A stretch of 64,000 bases of DNA. Origin: Roseibium aquae. Lineage in GTDB: Bacteria > Pseudomonadota > Alphaproteobacteria > Rhizobiales > Stappiaceae. The stretch spans positions 248,001-312,000 of the forward strand of contig NZ_VXDC01000007.1 of assembly GCF_008711285.1 (NCBI RefSeq), written 5' to 3'. Each line of letters begins with the position of its first letter. The first letter of the stretch is position 1. This document shows, piece by piece, positions 23,898-32,916 of this stretch. The position numbers and the translations under genes were made by a program. The notes below the pieces were generated by a model, which had not been told where the DNA came from, made no database searches, and saw nothing but the letters and a program-made list of their open reading frames with translations.

Positions 23898-26171
23898 CTA
23901 TGTTCCCAGGTTGACGGCCAAGGGCGCCAGTCGCGGCGCCGGCTTGGGAAGGATATCGCCAAACCGTCCCCGCCGCTCGAAGAATTCAGCTTCGGGAACG
24001 GCCTTCGAGATCAGCCAGCCCTGGACGACATCGCAGCCGTTCTCGGCCAGCCAACGGAACTCGGCCTCCGTTTCCACGCCTTCCGCCAACACGGAAATAT
24101 CGAGGCTCTTGCTGAGTTGAATGAGAGCGCTGGTGAATTTCTGGAGCTCCGGGTTCTTGTCGACACCGGAAACGAAGCTCCGGTCAATCTTGACGCGGTC
24201 GATGCTGAGGTCCCGCAGGCTGGAAATGCTGGAATGCCCGGTTCCAAAATCGTCGAGTTCGATATGGAAACCAAGGCGGGACAGTTCTGCCACATTCTCC
24301 TTGATCGGCTCGGCCGTGACCGCATCGATCATGACGGCTTCCAGGATCTCGATGCTGACATTGCGAGGCGCCAGACCCGCTTCGTGTACGGCATCGAGCA
24401 GCATTTCGGCGCAATCCGGCGCCGCGACAAGTCCAAGGGAGGCGTTGATGCCGATGTGAAACGGTTCGGGCGTGTGCTCGAGATAGTGCGCCGCCATGCC
24501 AAGCGCCTTGGTTCGCACACAGGCATCGATGAGTTCGGTATATCCGGCTTCTTCCGCTGCCGGCAAGAACGCTCCGGGGTAGCGCACGCCATCATTTGTA
24601 TCGATCCAACGCACCAGAGCTTCCGCACCCACCGTGCGGCCCGTCCGGACACAGATCTGGGGCTGAAACCAAGGGACGATCTGACCGCCCTTGACCGCGT
24701 CGACAAGGTCTTTCGCGATGGCCGCCGTCTTGTCGAACTCGCTGCGCATCGCCGGCTCGAACAGCCGGATCTCGGTGGACCCGGCCCGTTTGGCTGCTTT
24801 CAGGGCCAAGGCCGCCTCAAGCACCGTGTCTTCACAGTTCCCAAGGCGGTTGACGGCAAGGCCCATGCAGAAATCCAAGGTGGTCGCTTGCTCGGCGATC
24901 TGGCGGTCGCGCTTCAGGATTGTCATGATTTCGAGAGCCATCTTCTGGAGCTCGGCGGAGCCAGAGTGCAGGTTCGGCCGGAAAATGGTGAACTCGGCGC
25001 CGCCGGTGCGGCCGACGAAATCGTCGGAAAGTCCATACCTTTTGAGGTCCTCGGCGACGATCCGTAGAACACAATCGCCGACCTCCTCCCCATAGCTGCT
25101 GTTGATGGCCTTGAAATGCCTGATGTCGGCGATGATCACACCGTGTTCGCAGTCCGATTGAGCCGCGTCATGCACTTCAAGCCGCTTCATTACCCCGCGC
25201 CGGTTTGGCAATCCGGACAAGGGGTCATGATAGCCGAGGTCGTCGATTTCCTGCTGCGTGCGTTCCGCGAGCGAGCGGCTCAGCAAAGCTGCCAGGCCGA
25301 AGGCTGTCACAATGACCAGAAACCCGACTATTGTGGCCAGAACGACCTCGAACACGGTCGCGTTGCGCCGCTGGTTGAGATCGTCCCGCAAATACCCAAG
25401 TGTCTCTGTCCAAAGGGCAAGACTGGTCTTTGCAAGCCTTGGGAACATGGCCATGGCTTGTGCAGCTTGAATGTCCGCTCCGGTGTCTGCACGGCTTGCC
25501 GACATCAGCATTTCGGCGCCTGCGGATTGGAAAACCGCGTTTGCGTTCAGGAACCGGCTACCCTTTTCCCGCATGATTTCGGCCCGGGGACCGGTCAGAT
25601 ACATGAAGTGGGTGGTTGTGATCCGGGCAACGGAGTCCGCCGCGACTTTGAATTGCCCTCCTTGGACAGGCAGCGACATCCGGTCCCAAAGATTGAGCGC
25701 ACTCTTGTTCGAGAGCTGGTCGCCTGTGTAAACCATGGCCGCCGACTCATAGATGACCGAAGGCAGATAATCGCTCAGGATGTAGGGAAGTTCGGATGTT
25801 TCCAGCGTCGTCAAGGCGGTCAACTGGATGCTTCTTGAAACCTGGCGGACGAAGTCCCGTGCGTGCCGGATCGAGCGGCTGACGGAAGGTTCCTGCAAAA
25901 AGGCCTGAAACGTCAGATTGGCCCGTTCTGTCTCAAGCTTCGTCAGGCCGAGGTTCGAAAGGGATGGGACCGCCCCGGGAAGCGTGCTGGAAGGGCCGGC
26001 CAGTCTCCGCTCCATCAGCGGTCCCAACTCGGCAATGGCGGATAGCCCGTCCAGGGCGCGATCGAGCCGCTCGACCTCGCTCAAGGACGCGCGGACCCAC
26101 AAGGTGGCGAAGAGAAGACTTGGCCCCAGCAGAAAAAGGATGATTCCAGTCAACCATCCGCGAAGTTTCAC
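23898..26171 (-). CDS. Membrane-bound GGDEF/EAL protein, probable c-di-GMP phosphodiesterase
   Basis: 757 residues. TM1 (about 5-25) and TM2 (about 275-300, EVVLATIVGFLVIVTAFGLAALL) flank a periplasmic sensor domain. A GGDEF domain follows (YHDPLSGLPNRRG, VIIADIRHFKAIN), but its signature is GGAEF, so cyclase activity is unlikely. The C-terminal EAL domain keeps the catalytic set: AEALVRW, GINAS, EILEAV, ELDDFGTG, KIDRSF, AEGVETE and VVQGW. It should therefore degrade c-di-GMP, perhaps with the degenerate GGDEF as a GTP sensor. The start is GTG 26171 after GGGAGCGGG. It converges on the DUF3095 gene. Confidence 0.9.
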   Translation of the reverse strand: MKLRGWLTGIILFLLGPSLLFATLWVRASLSEVERLDRALDGLSAIAELGPLMERRLAGPSSTLPGAVPSLSNLGLTKLETERANLTFQAFLQEPSVSRSIRHARDFVRQVSRSIQLTALTTLETSELPYILSDYLPSVIYESAAMVYTGDQLSNKSALNLWDRMSLPVQGGQFKVAADSVARITTTHFMYLTGPRAEIMREKGSRFLNANAVFQSAGAEMLMSASRADTGADIQAAQAMAMFPRLAKTSLALWTETLGYLRDDLNQRRNATVFEVVLATIVGFLVIVTAFGLAALLSRSLAERTQQEIDDLGYHDPLSGLPNRRGVMKRLEVHDAAQSDCEHGVIIADIRHFKAINSSYGEEVGDCVLRIVAEDLKRYGLSDDFVGRTGGAEFTIFRPNLHSGSAELQKMALEIMTILKRDRQIAEQATTLDFCMGLAVNRLGNCEDTVLEAALALKAAKRAGSTEIRLFEPAMRSEFDKTAAIAKDLVDAVKGGQIVPWFQPQICVRTGRTVGAEALVRWIDTNDGVRYPGAFLPAAEEAGYTELIDACVRTKALGMAAHYLEHTPEPFHIGINASLGLVAAPDCAEMLLDAVHEAGLAPRNVSIEILEAVMIDAVTAEPIKENVAELSRLGFHIELDDFGTGHSSISSLRDLSIDRVKIDRSFVSGVDKNPELQKFTSALIQLSKSLDISVLAEGVETEAEFRWLAENGCDVVQGWLISKAVPEAEFFERRGRFGDILPKPAPRLAPLAVNLGT

Positions 26172-26460
26172 GTTTTCCCGCTCCCAGGGTGGACAGAACT
26201 TGAGACGATGATGGCGGGTGTCGCTTAATATTTCCCGAAGGCAGACGGATGCACGGCAGAAAAACAACGCCAGCAAAAGAATTTGAAGATCCGTGATCGG
26301 GCCGGCTGGAATTGGTTGAAGGGGACGTCCGAAGAGACTTCGGTTGGGCCTATGTGCCGTTTTGCCCCCCGGGATCGATCCGGGTGGCCTTGTCCGTTCC
26401 GCCGGTTTGCCTTATCGCTGACGGCCATTCGTGTTTCGAGAACCGCGGGAAAGCTGAGGC
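26172..26460. other. Intergenic region between the GGDEF/EAL gene and aroC
   Basis: About 290 bases serving two divergent promoters. I see no convincing hairpin, repeat or small gene. A purine-rich stretch lies just before aroC, but no strong Shine-Dalgarno: the bases before ATG 26461 are GGGAAAGCTGAGGC, where GAGG is close to the start. Confidence 0.4.
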
Positions 26461-27552
26461 ATGTCGCACAACACTTTTGGCCATCTGTTTCGTGTCACGA
26501 CTTGGGGCGAGAGCCATGGGCCGGCCATTGGCTGTGTTGTGGACGGATGCCCTCCGCTGGTGCCGCTGACAGAGGCCGGCATCCAGGTGTTCATGGACAG
26601 GCGCAAGCCGGGCCAGTCCAGGTTCACCACGCAGCGCCGGGAACCGGACGAGGTGAAGATTCTGTCGGGCGTCATGATGGATGACGACGGTGTCCAGAAG
26701 ACCACCGGCACGCCGATTTCGCTGATTGTGGAAAACACCGACCAGCGCTCCAAGGATTATTCGGAGATCAAGGACCGGTTCCGGCCCGGGCATGCGGACT
26801 ACACATATCTCGAAAAATACGGGATCCGCGATTATCGCGGCGGCGGGCGATCCTCCGCGCGCGAAACCGCGATGCGCGTGGCGGCGGGAGCCGTGGCCAG
26901 GCAAGTCCTGACCGGCGTCACCATCCGCGGCGCATTGATCCAGATCGGCGAGCATCGGATCAACCGGTCCAATTGGGATTGGGCCGAAGTGGACAACAAT
27001 CCGTTCTTTTGTCCGGACAAGGCCGCAGCCGAAGCCTGGGCCGACTACCTCGATGCCGTTCGAAAGCAGGGGTCTTCGGTCGGGGCGGTCATTGAGATCG
27101 TGGCGGAAGGCGTGCCCGCCGGATGGGGAGCGCCGCTTTACGGCAAGCTCGATACGGACCTGGCGGCGGCAATGATGTCGATCAATGCCGTAAAAGGCGT
27201 CGAGATCGGCAATGGGTTCGAGGCCGCGGGTCTGACCGGAGAAGCCAACGCGGATGAAATGCGCATGGGCGCGGACGGCCGGCCGGCGTTTTTGAGCAAC
27301 AATGCCGGTGGCGTTCTGGGCGGGATCTCCAACGGAGATCCGCTGGTGGTCCGCTTCGCGGTCAAGCCGACCTCATCCATTCTGACCGACCGGAAATCGG
27401 TCACGCGGGATGGGGAGGAGGTGGATGTACGGACCAAGGGCCGTCACGATCCGTGTGTCGGAATCCGGGCCGTTCCGGTTGGAGAAGCCATGATAGCTTG
27501 TGTGCTGGCCGATCATCTGCTCCGCCATCGCGGTCAGGTTGGCGGCGGCTGA
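26461..27552 (+). CDS. aroC: Chorismate synthase
   Basis: AroC makes chorismate from 5-enolpyruvylshikimate 3-phosphate using reduced FMN, the last shared step to aromatic amino acids and folate. The 363-residue protein carries all three signatures: [16 protein letters not shown], the central [30 protein letters not shown] with the FMN-contacting residues, and the late [17 protein letters not shown] with its His. Length is standard. It is a single gene, converging on the membrane protein gene at 27604. Chorismate and riboflavin genes often sit close together in this order; the ribBX operon comes just after, on the other strand. Confidence 0.97.
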   Translation: MSHNTFGHLFRVTTWGESHGPAIGCVVDGCPPLVPLTEAGIQVFMDRRKPGQSRFTTQRREPDEVKILSGVMMDDDGVQKTTGTPISLIVENTDQRSKDYSEIKDRFRPGHADYTYLEKYGIRDYRGGGRSSARETAMRVAAGAVARQVLTGVTIRGALIQIGEHRINRSNWDWAEVDNNPFFCPDKAAAEAWADYLDAVRKQGSSVGAVIEIVAEGVPAGWGAPLYGKLDTDLAAAMMSINAVKGVEIGNGFEAAGLTGEANADEMRMGADGRPAFLSNNAGGVLGGISNGDPLVVRFAVKPTSSILTDRKSVTRDGEEVDVRTKGRHDPCVGIRAVPVGEAMIACVLADHLLRHRGQVGGG

Positions 27553-27603
27553 TCGGCGCCCGTCCGGTCGTTCCCTCCGAACCTTCCTTTACACCCGCGA
27601 GCC

Positions 27604-28170
27604 TCAGAACGCTCCGTAGGCGCGGATCCGATTGACGATCTCGTCGGGATCGTGGGTCAAGGTGTGCAAATCGATGGACAGCAGTGACCGTCCATGCTCC
27701 CTCTGGCTGACTTTCCAGTTCCGCATCATCAGTGTCTTCCAGAACGGGAACTTCTGCTTCTGTGCCACGGCGGCGTCGAGAGAGCGGTTCAGTAGAACGT
27801 TCAGCTTCACCAGTTCGATGTTTCGAACGGATGTCCTGGACAGGTCGATCATCCGGATCGACCCCCAGTCAATGAACCCGATCCGTTCCACGAACAGGCC
27901 ATCCGGGTTCGCGCCCAGTTGCGGCTTGCCTTTTTCGATCATGGGATAGTGCCACAAGGCGATGCCGAGTGGTGCGAGCGCGGCAAAGGCAAGCAGGGTC
28001 TGGCCGCTTGCCAGGCCGATGGCCAGCAGCACAACGGCCAGAAAGGCGGCACCAAACACAATTCCGGTTCCGTTCGCGCGCTCGAAGCCGATCGCAAACG
28101 GAGCGGGCCCCCGTGTTGCCTCGTCGCCGTCAAATGGATCCACGCCGCCCTTCTTCTGCGCTACAGCCAT
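27604..28170 (-). CDS. Two-TM membrane protein of unknown function, last gene of the ribBX operon
   Basis: 188 residues. After a polar N-terminus, two adjacent hydrophobic helices lie at about residues 38-75 (GIVFGAAFLAVVLLAIGLA and LLAFAALAPLGIALW). The soluble rest, DGLFVERIGFIDWGSIRMIDL and EHGRSLLSIDLHTLTHDPDEIV, has the strand pattern of bacterial PH-like or DUF304-like domains, which I regard as tentative. Such proteins often associate with membranes. It starts 12 bases after ribBX with GGGGG before ATG 28170, so it is co-transcribed with riboflavin synthesis and may support flavin handling; that is inference from position. Confidence 0.68.
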   Translation of the reverse strand: MAVAQKKGGVDPFDGDEATRGPAPFAIGFERANGTGIVFGAAFLAVVLLAIGLASGQTLLAFAALAPLGIALWHYPMIEKGKPQLGANPDGLFVERIGFIDWGSIRMIDLSRTSVRNIELVKLNVLLNRSLDAAVAQKQKFPFWKTLMMRNWKVSQREHGRSLLSIDLHTLTHDPDEIVNRIRAYGAF

Positions 28171-28182
28171 GTCGCCCCCATG

Positions 28183-29502
28183 TCAGGTGTCGATGATTTC
28201 CGTGCCCTCGATTTTGATATCGAACCCCTCTAAACCCACATAGTGGCGTTCTTTCGAAGACAGCAATTGGATCGAGGCCACGCCAAGGTCCTTCAAAATC
28301 TGGGCGCCAAGACCAATTTCGCGCCATTGTTCCTCACGAACCTTGGCCGAAGCATGCTCCTCGTTCTCGGCCGCTTCCAGATCCGTACGATTGCGCTTCG
28401 TTTGGCGGGCAACGCCAACAGAGCCTTCCCGCAGATAGACAATCACACCGCGCCCCCGATTGGCAAACAGCCGCATGATGGAATCGAGCGGAGGCTGCGG
28501 TCCGAAGACATCGTCAAGAACCGATTCAAGCTGCAACCGCACCGGCACATTACGGCCGTCCAGAATATCGCCATACACCACCGCGACGTGGTGCATCGGG
28601 TCGTAAGGGGTTGAATAGGTCATGGCATAGGCCGGGCCGACCGGCGTTTCCACGGGCTGCTCGGCCACTCGCTCAACCAGCCTTTCGGTGCGCTGCCGCC
28701 AGGCGATCAGGTCGGACACGGAGACCATTTTCAGATCGTGGTCCGCGGCGAAGGCGGCAACCTGATCACCGCGCTTGACCGTGCCGTCATCGTTGACGAG
28801 TTCACTGATCACGCCGACTTCCTCAAGACCGGCCAGACGGCACAGATCGACAGCGGCTTCGGTGTGCCCGGATCGCATCAGCACACCGCCCTGTTTGGCA
28901 ACCAGCGGGAAGATGTGTCCTGGGCGTACGAAGTCGTCCGCGCCGACATTGTTGTTGGCAAGTGCGCGAACGGTGGCGCAACGCTCCTCGGCGGAAATGC
29001 CGGTGGTCAGGCCGGGCCGGTAATCGACGGAAATGGTGAAGGCGGTCGCCAGCGGGGCGTCATTCGCCGAAACCATCGGGTCCAGCCGCAGGCGGCGGGC
29101 ATTTTGCTGGGTCATGGGCGCGCAGATGATACCGGACGTGTGACGCACCATGAACGCCATTTGCTCAGGCGTGATCTTGCTTGCCGCGACAATCAGATCG
29201 CCCTCGTTTTCCCGATCGTCATCGTCGGTCACGACCACGATTTCGCCACGCTCGAACGCGCGGATGGCTTCAGCGACACGGGTCTGGGACACGGGATGCT
29301 CCTTGGTTGTGGAAAGGCCTAGAAAATCATTGGGAGTGACCGCGCCGTTGGTCGCCGCCGCGATCTTGCGCGCCATGTCGCGCGAGACCCATGCGTTGGG
29401 ATCGTTGCAAAGCGCGGTCACGGATGCAGGAGACAGGTTGGCCCGGCGCGCGAAGGCGCTGCGGGTTTCCCCATTCTGCAAGAGCCAATGATCAAGTTTC
29501 AT
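28183..29502 (-). CDS. ribB: 3,4-dihydroxy-2-butanone-4-phosphate synthase with N-terminal HTH and degenerate GTP cyclohydrolase II domain (RibBX type)
   Basis: RibB turns ribulose 5-phosphate into the four-carbon unit of riboflavin. The 439-residue protein has three parts. Residues 1-65 resemble an XRE helix-turn-helix (SAFARRANLSPASVTALCND). Residues 75-275 are a complete RibB domain (VVTDDDDRENEGDLI, RSGHTEAAVDLCRLAG). The rest resembles GTP cyclohydrolase II but has lost the three zinc-binding cysteines and the CDCG region, so it cannot make the pyrimidine precursor in the normal way. RibB fused to such a dead domain is known as RibBX. A separate functional ribA should exist elsewhere. 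It lies mid-operon, after the methyltransferase gene. Confidence 0.88.
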   Translation of the reverse strand: MKLDHWLLQNGETRSAFARRANLSPASVTALCNDPNAWVSRDMARKIAAATNGAVTPNDFLGLSTTKEHPVSQTRVAEAIRAFERGEIVVVTDDDDRENEGDLIVAASKITPEQMAFMVRHTSGIICAPMTQQNARRLRLDPMVSANDAPLATAFTISVDYRPGLTTGISAEERCATVRALANNNVGADDFVRPGHIFPLVAKQGGVLMRSGHTEAAVDLCRLAGLEEVGVISELVNDDGTVKRGDQVAAFAADHDLKMVSVSDLIAWRQRTERLVERVAEQPVETPVGPAYAMTYSTPYDPMHHVAVVYGDILDGRNVPVRLQLESVLDDVFGPQPPLDSIMRLFANRGRGVIVYLREGSVGVARQTKRNRTDLEAAENEEHASAKVREEQWREIGLGAQILKDLGVASIQLLSSKERHYVGLEGFDIKIEGTEIIDT

Positions 29503-29571
29503 GAGCCCTGTGTAGGCCGTCACGCTGCCGGCCGCAAGGAAAAGATTTCAGTGATACTGAATTTTCGGGTC

Positions 29572-30690
29572 TCAGTGCTTGGTGAATTCAGCAATCCTGG
29601 AAACAAAGGCCGGTTCGACGGAGCGCTGGACCAATCCGGCCTGCCGGCCGATGTCCTCGAAATCCTCTTTCAGGTAGGACATGTAATAGGGCTCGTGAAA
29701 CAGTTGCGGGAAAAGCGTCAGGAGCCCGTCATAGCCGGGCACGTCGCCGGTTTGCAGGCTGTCGACAAAGAGAAACGATCCGCCGGGCTTGAGAACCCGC
29801 GCGACTTCGGCAAACACCTGCCGCCGGATCTTGGGCGGCAACTCGTGGAACAGATAGACGCAGGACACCACGTCCAGGCTGTTGCTGGCAAAGGGGAGCT
29901 CCTCGGCCTTCGCGGTCAGGAACGCAGCCCGCCGGTTGGCCAGACGTTTGCAGGCCACAGTCAGGTAGGGCTCGGACAGGTCCAGTCCCACACCGCGCAG
30001 GCGCGGAAACGCCGACAGGGCCGGGCCAAGCAGCCCGCTTGTTCCGCAGGCAAGATCGACATACGCCAGTTTGCGCTGGTCTTTTTCGCGAATGATCCGG
30101 GAAAAGGGTACCAGCGCGCGCCGCCGCATCGCGGCGGTGGCGCCGGAAAACAGCACATCCACCTGAAAATCGTAGAGCTTGGCGCTGTCTTCGGACAGCC
30201 AGCCGTCGGTCTGGTAGTGGAAGTTCTGCCGGTAGTAGCGGGGCAGGGTGTCGGGAAACCGGTCGCGGTCTTCAAAGACTTCCTGATGCGCGCCGGTCGC
30301 CCGGCGCCGGGCAACCTCCGGCACGTCCTTCAAAAAGGCGCGGCTTGTTTGAAGCAGTTCGGCAGGGGTCATCGAGCCGTCGGCGGGCAGCGGATAATCG
30401 CCGCGCTCGACCGAGGCGAGGTCATCGGAAAAAAGCCTGGCGATGTCACGCAGCATCCGCCGCTGGCTCGGCACCGGTCCGTCGGGCACGGGTTTGGGGA
30501 CAGGCGGCAGATCTTTCTGGATGCGCTGGTTGATCCGCCGCATCGCTTCCGAGTGGAGTGTGTACAGGACAACGCGGCTGCCCTGGTGAACCGCGTACCG
30601 CGCGCGCCGGGCAAAGGACAAGACGTCGATGGAACGCCGCGAGGGCCGCCGTCCGGCGGCGGTCGCGTCAAGGGATGAAACCTCTTCCAT
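29572..30690 (-). CDS. Class I SAM-dependent methyltransferase
   Basis: 372 residues. The first 200 residues are helical and basic, with no assigned domain. The SAM core starts near residue 205 with YVDLACGTSGLLGPALSAFP, then GVGLDLSEPYLTVACKRL, AKAEELPFASNSLDVVSCVYLFHELPP, and the end-of-core ARVLKPGGSFLFVD. The pattern is of the Methyltransf_11/25 small-molecule or lipid type, with YLFHELPP resembling those acting on lipid or quinone-like substrates. The true substrate is unknown. It begins seven bases after the rlmD-like gene and precedes ribBX by 69 bases. Confidence 0.83.
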   Translation of the reverse strand: MEEVSSLDATAAGRRPSRRSIDVLSFARRARYAVHQGSRVVLYTLHSEAMRRINQRIQKDLPPVPKPVPDGPVPSQRRMLRDIARLFSDDLASVERGDYPLPADGSMTPAELLQTSRAFLKDVPEVARRRATGAHQEVFEDRDRFPDTLPRYYRQNFHYQTDGWLSEDSAKLYDFQVDVLFSGATAAMRRRALVPFSRIIREKDQRKLAYVDLACGTSGLLGPALSAFPRLRGVGLDLSEPYLTVACKRLANRRAAFLTAKAEELPFASNSLDVVSCVYLFHELPPKIRRQVFAEVARVLKPGGSFLFVDSLQTGDVPGYDGLLTLFPQLFHEPYYMSYLKEDFEDIGRQAGLVQRSVEPAFVSRIAEFTKH

Positions 30691-30697
30691 GGGCGGG

Positions 30698-31927
30698 CTA
30701 CCTGGTCAGAACAGCGACCACTTCAATATGGGGCGAAAACACGAACTGGTCCACTGGCGTGACAGTTTGCAGCACGTAGCCGCCATCGATGAGGATCCGC
30801 AGGTCGCGCGCCAGAGTGGCCGGATTGCAGGACACGGCAATCACGGTCTTGACCTCCGATCCGGCAAGCTGGGCAGCCTGGGCCTGCGCGCCGGTCCGGG
30901 GCGGATCGAAGACAACGGCTTCGAAATGCGCCAGCTCTTCGCGGACCAGCGGGCTGCGGAACAGATCCCGCCGGGTTGTCTTCAGGGTCTTCAAACCCTG
31001 GGCCCGGCGGATCGCCTGGTCCATCGCCTTCAGCGCCGCGGCGTCCCCCTCGACAGCGTGCACCTTGGCCTGACGGGCCAGATGCAGTGCGAACGTGCCC
31101 GAACCGCTGAACAGATCGGCGACGGTTTTTGCCGTGCCGGCACCTTTCAGCACCATGGCGACGAGCGCCTGTTCGCCCTCCAGTGTCGCTTGCGTGAAGC
31201 CGCCCGGCGGCGGGACCAGCGCGGCCCCGCCCATGTCGAGCATCGGGGGGCGGATTTCAATCAGGGTTTCGCCATTCACGGACAGCCGCGCCCAGTCGGC
31301 TTCGGCCGCAAGGCGGGAGACAGCCGGGATTGTCTTGTCATAGCTCTTGTCGGCCTTCTCGACCGTCACGTCGAGGCCGGCGGTTGTCGCCAGGACCGTC
31401 ACGCGCATCTCATCCTTTTTGGGCAACAGTTGCCCGGCGAGGCGCTTCAGATCCGGCAGCGCGCCGACAATCGCGGGATCCAGCACCGGGCATTCGGAAA
31501 TGTCCACCAGCTTGTGGCTGGCCTTTTCGTGGTATCCCAGAACCGTGTGGCGTCCGGCGCGGACGGCGCTGAACACCGCGCGCCGCCGGGTCCCGGGATC
31601 TCCGGAAACGATAGGCTCGACGGGGTGGTCGATGCCTCTGTCCGAAAGGGCTTTCGAGACGAGCGCCCGCTTCCAATCGTCATAGGCTTCTTTGCGAAGA
31701 TGCTGCACCGCGCATCCGCCGCAGGCCTCGAAGTGACGGCACACGGGGGCAACACGGTCCGGGCTCGGCGTGAGAATGCGGACATTGCGCGCACGGTCGC
31801 CATCGACTGCGGCGTCGATGGTTTCGCCGGGAAGCGCGCCGGGCACAAAGATGGGGCCGGTATCGGCAAGGGCCACGCCGTCGCCGCGATGGCCGAGATG
31901 ATCGATGGTAAGTCTCAAAGGATCCAT
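30698..31927 (-). CDS. RumA/RlmD-family RNA (uracil-5-)methyltransferase with Fe-S cluster
   Basis: The 409-residue protein has an N-terminal TRAM-like domain, then four cysteines set for a 4Fe-4S cluster (CRHFEACGGC near residue 65, plus ISECPVL further on), and a SAM core with VADLFSGSGTFALHLA, VVFDPPRTGA and VAVSCNPATLARD, where Cys is the catalytic nucleophile. This is the family of 23S rRNA m5U1939/m5U747 methyltransferases and related tRNA enzymes. Which uridine is modified cannot be told from the sequence. It is the first gene of the operon that leads to ribBX. Confidence 0.9.
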   Translation of the reverse strand: MDPLRLTIDHLGHRGDGVALADTGPIFVPGALPGETIDAAVDGDRARNVRILTPSPDRVAPVCRHFEACGGCAVQHLRKEAYDDWKRALVSKALSDRGIDHPVEPIVSGDPGTRRRAVFSAVRAGRHTVLGYHEKASHKLVDISECPVLDPAIVGALPDLKRLAGQLLPKKDEMRVTVLATTAGLDVTVEKADKSYDKTIPAVSRLAAEADWARLSVNGETLIEIRPPMLDMGGAALVPPPGGFTQATLEGEQALVAMVLKGAGTAKTVADLFSGSGTFALHLARQAKVHAVEGDAAALKAMDQAIRRAQGLKTLKTTRRDLFRSPLVREELAHFEAVVFDPPRTGAQAQAAQLAGSEVKTVIAVSCNPATLARDLRILIDGGYVLQTVTPVDQFVFSPHIEVVAVLTR

Positions 31928-31989
31928 GGCTGACCGTTAGCCGCGCTCCGGTCCATGTGCAAGGCGTAAACGGTCCGCCGTCGCCATTG

Positions 31990-32008
31990 CCCCGGCTTGA
32001 TGCCGGGG
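31990..32008. repeat. CCCCGGC-TTGAT-GCCGGGG palindromic element
   Basis: A seven-base perfect inverted repeat around a five-base loop in the short gap between the rlmD-like gene start and the end of the Cys-rich protein gene. The word is of a type I remember as dispersed in alphaproteobacterial intergenic regions. It has no T-run on the downstream side, so it is a doubtful terminator. Confidence 0.4.
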
Positions 32009-32028
32009 CCGCGTACGTGCCCCTTGGT

Positions 32029-32826
32029 TTAGTCCCAATGATTGCAATTGACCGAACCGCTGGCTGAGCGGACGAAGTTGGTCACCGCCGGACTGTCGTC
32101 GAGCCAGATGACGTCGATGTCAAAGGCGCAGGAACAGTCCGGGTTTTCGCCGCCCGAACCGCGGACGAATGAGAGGAACCGGTATTCCCAGCTCGCATTC
32201 TCGTCGTGTCCGTCCTTGGCCTGATCCGTGTTGTCCCACCATTGCACGCCGCCATCGGTCTGGCCGATGATCACCTGGCCGCTGTCGGATTGGTAGTTGT
32301 CGCCGCCATAGGTGTAGCGGCCGTTGGCCCGGCTTCCGGCTGCGGGAAAAGCGTTGTCCTCATCGTTGTCGATGGTTGTCAGGTAGGTTCCGAAATCCTG
32401 GTCTCCGTCCAGTGTTGTCGGATTGATGTCCGGGATGTCCGCGCCCATATTGCTGGTGATGGACAGCTGCAGGATTTGTCCGGCTGTGCATTGCGCGCCA
32501 TCGCTGCCTCCGGCGTAGTCCGCCTCCACCTTGAAGCCGGTCTTTTGTTCAAGGGCGACTTCCGAATTCACCCCGGTCGGACATATGTAGATATAGGCAA
32601 AACCCTGGCAGGCCGTTCCCGGACCGACATCCTGTCTGGCCGTGCACTCCGGAAACCCGTTGTCGGGACCGGCGTCTGCGCCGATCGGGAACCAATTGTT
32701 CGAGCAAATGTCCTGCGGGCCGGCGAATGTTACCGACATGCCGGTACAGCCGCAATCGGCCGCAACTGGCGTGGACAGGGCAAGCGCGAGCGCGCCTGCG
32801 CCGATGAAAAGAATCCGGATTTGCAT
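32029..32826 (-). CDS. Cys-rich secreted hypothetical protein
   Basis: I do not recognise any domain. The 265-residue protein has a clear signal peptide (MQIRILFIGAGALALALSTPVAA, cleavage before DCGC), and its mature part is acidic, Gly/Asp/Asn-rich and has ten cysteines, several in CxC pairs (ADCGCTG, PDCSCAF). The segment NPTTLDGDQDFGTYLTTIDNDEDNAFP has a Ca2+-binding look. The composition suggests a disulfide-stabilised extracellular or surface protein. GGGGAG lies ten bases before ATG 32826. It follows tlyA by 90 bases and may have its own promoter. It differs from the neighbours in lacking recognisable relatives, so it may be lineage-specific. Confidence 0.72.
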   Translation of the reverse strand: MQIRILFIGAGALALALSTPVAADCGCTGMSVTFAGPQDICSNNWFPIGADAGPDNGFPECTARQDVGPGTACQGFAYIYICPTGVNSEVALEQKTGFKVEADYAGGSDGAQCTAGQILQLSITSNMGADIPDINPTTLDGDQDFGTYLTTIDNDEDNAFPAAGSRANGRYTYGGDNYQSDSGQVIIGQTDGGVQWWDNTDQAKDGHDENASWEYRFLSFVRGSGGENPDCSCAFDIDVIWLDDSPAVTNFVRSASGSVNCNHWD

Positions 32827-32916
32827 TCCACATAACTCCCCATTCCGCTTCTGATCGATGAGCGGCTTTTGCCGCTCTTGCCAGAGACGCCTGGGAGACA
32901 GGCGGTGTGAAATGGG

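Noticed and set aside
29503-29571. FMN riboswitch before ribBX
   Set aside because: Only 69 bases separate the genes and none of the conserved FMN-aptamer elements are visible.
30629-31933. Long plus-strand frame over the rlmD-like gene
   Set aside because: Antisense shadow of an Fe-S RNA methyltransferase; no motifs, no ribosome binding site.
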